Part shown: in pieces, positions 58,899-64,000 of the stretch
Position numbering within the stretch: the stretch's first letter is position 1
How the letters are laid out: each line of letters starts with the position of its first letter
The notes under the pieces: generated by a model
What the model saw: the letters and a program-made list of their open reading frames with translations, nothing else
What the model was told of the DNA's origin: nothing
Database searches by the model: none
Program-made: the position numbers and the translations under genes
Source of the DNA: Gnetum montanum
Lineage: Eukaryota; Streptophyta; Gnetopsida; Gnetales; Gnetaceae
Direction of reading: 5' to 3'
Assembly (NCBI GenBank): GCA_015680685.1
Contig: MNCI01027230.1
Location: forward strand, 40,491-104,490
DNA: 64,000 nucleotides

Positions 58899-59375
58899 TC
58901 ATGTGGTAGCACATTTAACATTGGTGGTAGTCTCATTTGGATCATTCGGAGATGTATCTTCATGTGGACTTGAAGGTATTTCCATTTTGGAGGATCCAAA
59001 TGTGTTTGCTTCTTCTTCTTGATTTTCTATTTTAATTCTTGGATCTTTATGTTTAATATTCTTTTCTAGTGTATAATCAGAGTGTAAGATGTATGCGTTT
59101 AAGTCTTTTGTTTGGTCTAGTTTCTTAAGTATAGAACTAATAAGCAAATCAGTTACTTTCATGCATCTTTGAAACAATTTTATATTCTCATTTTCAAGCC
59201 ATTGGGTATCTTTTGGTTTAGTGGCTACTACATAGAATGGTTTTTGCTCACACACTTCTTCCTTAACTTTGTTGTGCGTTGTGTTAATATTTTGAATTTC
59301 TAGTCCACAAATGCACCCTTTACTATTAATGATGCATGGATTTTTTTTGTCTCTCCACAATGATAGGTTTATCAT
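58899..59375 (-). CDS. open linker frame of element E, 158 codons
   Basis: The longest frame without a stop among the Athila-like parts. It reads CIINSKGCICGLEIQN near the start, KPFYVVATKPKDTQWL, CMKVTDLLISSILKKLDQ and a Lys/Glu- and Pro/Asn-rich end. It equals the region after protease in A, B and C. In E it ends naturally before the internal purine tract, without RT. Whether it is a genuine start or part of a longer gag-protease frame cannot be told, because the upstream sequence is cut at about 59380. Confidence 0.45.
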   Translation of the reverse strand: MINLSLWRDKKNPCIINSKGCICGLEIQNINTTHNKVKEEVCEQKPFYVVATKPKDTQWLENENIKLFQRCMKVTDLLISSILKKLDQTKDLNAYILHSDYTLEKNIKHKDPRIKIENQEEEANTFGSSKMEIPSSPHEDTSPNDPNETTTNVKCATT

Positions 59376-59479
59376 TTATGTCTTGTGTTGGAGTGGTAAT
59401 GGGTGTTGGCTTTTGCGTATGATTAGGAAACATCATTTTTGTAAGGAAGGGTGTTGCACCATATTAGCTTTGTGTTGGT

Positions 59480-60640
59480 TGACTCTTAAGTAATGTTATT
59501 GTAGCTTGGAAGAGAATGTACTGGGCTTCTAATATTAACTAGGACATTGCTTTTATCAAGTTAGATTATGCTAAAACTTATGACATGATTGAATAGAAAT
59601 TTATTATCTCTTGTCTCTATAAATTAGGATTCCTAATTTTGTTATATATCTTATCTATATCCTACTCACTCATATTAATGACCATGTTGTTAGAAATTTT
59701 GCATTCAATTCATCACTTTCTCTTTAATAATTAATTCATCAAGATTTTCCTTTAACTTGCTATATTTTTATTATTGCTACAAACTTTCTTTTACATAATC
59801 TACATTATGATCTACAAAGGAATATAATTAAGGGAATTTCAATTCATGATCAAGGTACACAATTACTTAGGATGAACTTTGCAAATGATGTTTCATTATG
59901 ATTAATAATTCTCTATACCATATCAATATTCTATTAGCTATAATGAAGGATTACTGCATGTTATTTTCCTCTTGTATCAATTGGTAGAAATATATTATAT
60001 ATTATAATGTTAATATTAATCAATAGCTTACTCATAAGCCTTCAAAAATCTTAAAAAAAGATTCTCTCTTCAAAATTTTAGGAATACCTTTTTATTTTAA
60101 ACCTAATCTCACTATTTTATGAAATTATGTGCCTAATAAAATTGAAAAAAAACTGTGCTAAATGGAATGAAAATAACTCATCTTTAATGACAAATTTTTA
60201 GCTATTAAGTAGAAGCTTTAATCAACTAATGTTTATTAATCTAGTTATTGGGCTCCTTCTAAAATTTCTTATGATAAAATTAATTATATTATGCATTAAT
60301 TTCTTTAGTCTACTAAGAAACATAGAAAAGGATTTTCTAGAGTCACTTGGGATATTTGCACTAGTAGCAAGAAAGATGGAAGACTTTGTCTCATTAATTA
60401 TTAGAACTAGGGTATTTCTCTTACAACAAAATGAATTACAAAGTACATTAATAAAGACGATGTTTATGTTGTACTAATACTCAACTTTCGTTTAGCTATT
60501 TGGAAGCATAGGTGCAAAATACATCTCCTTAGTAATTACCTACCATCATTCATACTTTTTACATCATTTGGCAATGTTTTTAACAATATCATGGTTTCAT
60601 TTTTATTTTTATATCAATTTTAAAATTAGGCATCATTTTG
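59480..60640 (+). pseudogene. LINE reverse transcriptase, palm to C-terminal part
   Basis: Plus-strand translation gives WASNIN, IAFIKLDYAKTYDMIE, then IIKGISIHDQGTQLLRMNFANDVSL (the FADD site as FAND), IPFYFKPNLTILWNYVPNKIEKKL, STNVYxSSYWAPSKISYDKI and FSRVTWDICTSSKKDGRLCLIN. This is the standard order of a plant LINE ORF2 from palm to the region before RNase H. Stops and shifts are common. It is opposite in orientation to the LINE at 3070-4500. Confidence 0.75.
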
Positions 60641-61389
60641 ACATTAAATCAACAACTCACCATCTAGAAGCTTTCAAAATCTTCTTCGTGGGTCCTAGTG
60701 CATTGTTTCTTCATAAACTATGAAACATTTTTTAGTCAATACATAGAAGACCATAGACATCATTTTGGACATCTATCAAGGAAATCACACATACACATCA
60801 AAGATCAAGGAAACACAACTCCTCATGAGCATCCTTTGAGTCACCTAGTTCTTCTTTGAACATGTTACTAATTGGTAGATTCTAGTTATCTTTTTTTTTA
60901 TTTTTCTATTTTCTTTCTATTCCTTCCCAAAACCATCCCTTCTCTAGACTACAAAGAAAGGTTCTATTTCTCATCTACTATGAACATTTCTCTCAAAATA
61001 AATGGTATGTTTTTCAATTTGTTTCAATTTTTCTTCTCCTGTTGGTAGACATCTATTGTTTTTCCAAGACATCTTCTCTAGTTCTTTTGTACTTCAGCCA
61101 AGACTCCTTTTGCTTTTTGTAGATGTCTTCTTAGTTTTTGGGCTTTGCTTCCTAAGGCTTCCTTTTGTTGATTTGGCTTATCCTTTATTTTAGGAACTTC
61201 TTCCATTTGTTGTAGTCTTCATCTTTGTCCTTGCTTCCACTTAGGTCCATGTGGTCTTCACTTAAATATCTCTTTGTAGATGTAATTTCTTGGGCTCTCC
61301 TTGTGGTCTCCATGTTCTTATCCTATAAACACAATAACCATACCAACATCCTTCTTCTTCAATTTTCTTAAGGTTTTGAAATACCAAAA
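60641..61389. other. AT-rich stretch without a recognised gene
   Basis: It may hold the LINE 3' end and/or a decayed LTR. The right end could be part of the copia-type LTR that begins at 61397. I see no supported coding frame. Confidence 0.35.
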
Positions 61390-61494
61390 GGTCAACAATC
61401 TTCCCCTTTTTAGTGATGTCCAAAACTTAAAAAAATGGGTTAGATGATAAACCAATAAATAATGAAATATTAAAATGTCAAGACATGTAAAGTC
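61390..61494 (-). mobile_element. possible Ty1/copia 3' junction
   Basis: On the minus strand, GACATCACTAAAAAGGGGAA is followed by GATTGTTGACC. This has the shape of the polypurine tract and TGTTG-type LTR start of plant SIRE-like copia elements. The LTR would extend left from 61397. No copia protein is visible. Element F starts at 61495. Confidence 0.4.
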
Positions 61495-62325
61495 TGATGA
61501 GTGGCGAGGTACCCCTACACTCAACCATACAAATACGAGCGTTTCATGTGTGATCTGGTTGAACTCCAAAGACAGACTAGTGGTATCTAGATAGTTATTC
61601 ATAGATTATAGCTTGCTGTCTTCCCACCTAGACTAGTATTAGCTTTATCACATATGGTTTAGTCCAGAGTGAGGTGTATGATGTGTTTCTACACTAATGC
61701 TACTCCTGGGTATGATGGTAAAGAATATTAACTAAACTAGGAAAGAGAGAGACGGGGTGAGAGAGAATCTAAACTAGCCTAAGTGCAATGAGCATTCGTT
61801 CCTTAATCATCTATACACATCTTGGACCTCATGCACAACTACCACTAGGATTACCAAGCACATGGCCTAGGTATGCTATTGGGTTACCAAGTAGTCACAC
61901 TTGAATGCTAATGATTAAGTCATACTCATTTCGCATTACTAGGAGTTTAGGGTGAAGAGATATTAACTAAGAAAGTAGTAAATAAAAATTAAATAAATAA
62001 ATAAGCTAAGTGAATGCTACAATGATAAAGTAATCTCGATCTTTATTGCCGGTCATGTGCGTGTCCAAGTACATCACACTTGAATAAGGATGTCGTACAA
62101 TTACAATCACCACCCTGTGGGCATGCACTGGGAGAGAAGGGTTGAGAGAAGAACTACTTAAAACTAACACTTAAAATAAATTCCAAAAAACTAAGCCACC
62201 CTTTCCTTCAGATCTGTCTACCTCTTATTTATAGATGAGGAGATAGGCTGTGATATCACGTACATGATATCACGTACGCAATATCACGTATGCGATATCG
62301 CAGCAAATAAAATGATAACTCATCA
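61495..62325 (-). mobile_element. 3' LTR of element F
   Basis: 831 bp from TGATGAGTGGCG to AACTCATCA. TATA box at 62226-62233. The upstream cassette at 62251-62304 has four GATATCACGTAC-type units. AAGTC at 61490-61494 is a possible target duplication. It keeps more CpG than the LTRs of A to E and is similar to G at 1-176. Confidence 0.75.
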
Positions 62326-62341
62326 TACCCCCATGGCTGAA
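62326..62341 (-). promoter_or_regulatory. polypurine tract of element F
   Basis: Minus-strand TTCAGCCATGGGGGTA runs into the LTR start TGATGAG. Confidence 0.75.
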
Positions 62342-62499
62342 TGAAAATTTATCCTTGAGTTACAGTGAGAACAAGCTCCATTGATTACATAGTGGATAGG
62401 TATGGGATTATTGACTGGTGAGAATGGGTTCATGCCGTAGTGTGGAATTAGAACAAAATTGAGACACAACACAAAGAATGCAAAAGGAAATCCTATACC

Positions 62500-64000
62500 T
62501 ACAAAATTTATGGAGCTCATGTAGTTCCTGATGGCGGTGTCTCTTCCATGGGTGCCTTTCCCTTGTCTTGTGCTCTAGGTCTTGGGACATGATGGTGTTG
62601 AAGTATGGCCTAGAGTTTCTCCTCTTCGGTTCAAGGGTTTTGCACCATCCATGCTAATGTTCCAATGTTTGATGGAGTTGGCACCTCCGATGGGTAGGGT
62701 AGTTGTGGAAACATTTGATTTGCCTTGACATACCAAGCCATAAATACCTATCATTCCTTCTTGTAGGCTCTAGCATTGTCTTTGTATTCTTGAAAATCTG
62801 CAAGCTGTCAAGCCAAGTCTATTGCGACACCTTTTTATCCCTGGTAGCTTGCTTTGACCACCTCAAGTTTAGAATTTTCAATGTCTAGATTTTGCAATAT
62901 CTTCTTGTGTTCTACAAATTCTATTTCATATTTGATGTAGGTGGTGGCTACCTATTGCTTGAGCTCTATTCTCGAGAATCCTACTATTAACATGGTGAGG
63001 TTGGCATACCGTAGGTTTTCCAACTCCATATATTCAGTAAGGTCTTAGATCTGTAGGTCCTGGTTCTTAACTTCCGCTTGGTGGGAAAATGCATATGTGT
63101 CCAATATGGCTTGCCAGTTAGTGTGTTGAGCACTGATAGCATTGATGTGGGCCTTGGCCATATGGATATCCTTCTTAATGATCTTCTTATACATCCCCAC
63201 CTGGTCCCAGAAGTGCTCCTTTAGCTTTTCATGTCATTTAGCTTCATTTTGCCACATGCTTATTTCAATAGCTGTCTTTTTGCAGATGGCACATACCTCC
63301 TTCATTAAGAGGGTTCAATTTTCCCTGGCTAAACGATTCATGTCTTAGTTGACCTGGATGAATTGTTCTCACAACTACTAAAAATGTTCTTTGAGAACAT
63401 TCTTTTACTTTTCCACATAGGTTAATTGAAGGTTGTCGGCAACAAGTTGCTTATTTTTCTCTTGTAAGGCCTTGAGTGCCTTGGTATGCATATAAGTTTG
63501 CGCTTGTGTTGCAAAGGCATCCCAAATAGCCTTCTCTTTTTCTTTTGTCACCTTCTTATTTTTCATCAATGGTTTGGTCAGTTGCTCAGTTTTGAAAGTG
63601 TCCAGCTGGTCTATGAAAACAAATTACAAAGGGTCCCGCTGTGCTTCTTATAGGGCCATGAGCCTTTCTTACAATTTTTGCACCTCTGCTTCAGCATGCT
63701 TGGCCCTCATCTCTGGTAAGACTAGCTTCCCTTTGGTGGAAATGAGGTTTGATTAAATTGCTGTAACATCCTAAGGGATGTCAAACAAGGACGTCATTAC
63801 CTGTCCTATTTGTAATAATCAATCAAGTGCATCCTCATGTTCCACAGGAGTCATTGAGGTTCCGACCAGAGTTTGAGCATCCCATGCACCTGTAAGGTCT
63901 ACCGGTGGCACAACAGGTACATTGAATGATTCCTTAATGTGTTCTATGACCACTTCTATGGCTCCTACTGCATCCTGGTGCTACATGACCACCACTGTGG
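62500..64000 (-). pseudogene. third ORF of element F, C-terminal half
   Basis: The minus-strand frame is Lys/Gln/Glu-rich and coiled-coil-like: EKEKAIWDAFATQAQTYMH and LQEKNKQLVADNLQLTYVEK near 63380-63560. It aligns with 16400-17700 of element C. The N-terminal domain is off the window. Fewer stops than in the other copies. Confidence 0.6.

Larger units (their letters stand above)
55740..59380 (-). mobile_element. element E, 3' part, inserted in the leader of C
   Basis: LTR, polypurine tract, third-ORF remnant, internal LTR-like region, internal purine tract and linker/protease start, all minus. Like C it lacks RT to integrase. The element is cut near 59350-59380, where LINE sequence follows in the plus orientation. 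GTTAG at 55735-55739 is a possible target duplication. Confidence 0.65.

Noticed and set aside
1-64000. CRISPR-like arrays, tRNA or rRNA genes
   Set aside because: The short repeats found are minisatellites without regular unique spacers; no cloverleaf-like or rRNA-like sequence was recognised.

Overview
The window looks like plant nuclear heterochromatin made almost entirely of old, nested retrotransposons. I see no intact host gene, rRNA, tRNA or CRISPR array. Evidence for a plant: Ty3/gypsy elements of two kinds, one Athila-like (RT with FLDGY.GYNQI and VFMDDF-type motifs, plus a third ORF after pol) and one Tat-like (Tat-type gag knuckle, split RNase H followed by a second RNase H, integrase), together with plant-type LINE remnants. 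The DNA is AT-rich and CpG-poor, and the reading frames are full of TAG/TGA stops where Trp or Gln codons are expected, as in long-methylated DNA. The size and depth of the nest suggest a large-genome seed plant (gymnosperm or large angiosperm); I cannot name the species.

Layout. Letters are my own labels; A to F are Athila-like and read on the minus strand. 1-176: the 3' end of a plus-strand LTR (G), CpG-rich and therefore young. 177-2482: gag and LTR of D. 2483-4500: minus-strand LINE remnant. 4501-15172: element A (3' LTR, third ORF, LTR-like internal region, integrase, RNase H, RT, protease, end of gag). A is cut by element C (15173-19033 and 50072-55739). C is split by element B (19034-50066, target duplication AAGGA). 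B is split by a Tat-like element (22904-40768, target duplication CTTTC). Element E (from 55740) sits in the leader of C. E is followed by a plus-strand LINE, a possible Ty1/copia 3' junction, and element F (from 61495, running off the window).

How the parts work together. Each Athila-like element has a normal LTR promoter (TATA box in the LTR) and a polypurine tract beside the 3' LTR. Between pol and the third ORF lies a further region of about 2 kb. It has its own purine tract at the end of pol, a TG right after that tract, and, in A and C, a TATA box. The palindrome-rich cassette upstream of this TATA box resembles the cassette in the same element's LTR. I read it as a second promoter serving the third ORF.

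The Tat-like element has lost its reverse transcriptase palm. In its place, about 5.3 kb hold minisatellites and an antisense, multi-exon gene-like segment with GT-AG introns and a probable FCP1/NIF-type phosphatase-like domain. Elements C and E lack RT, RNase H and integrase altogether and appear to be a non-autonomous subfamily.

All domain calls come from reading translations by eye. No alignment, database search or identity calculation was run.
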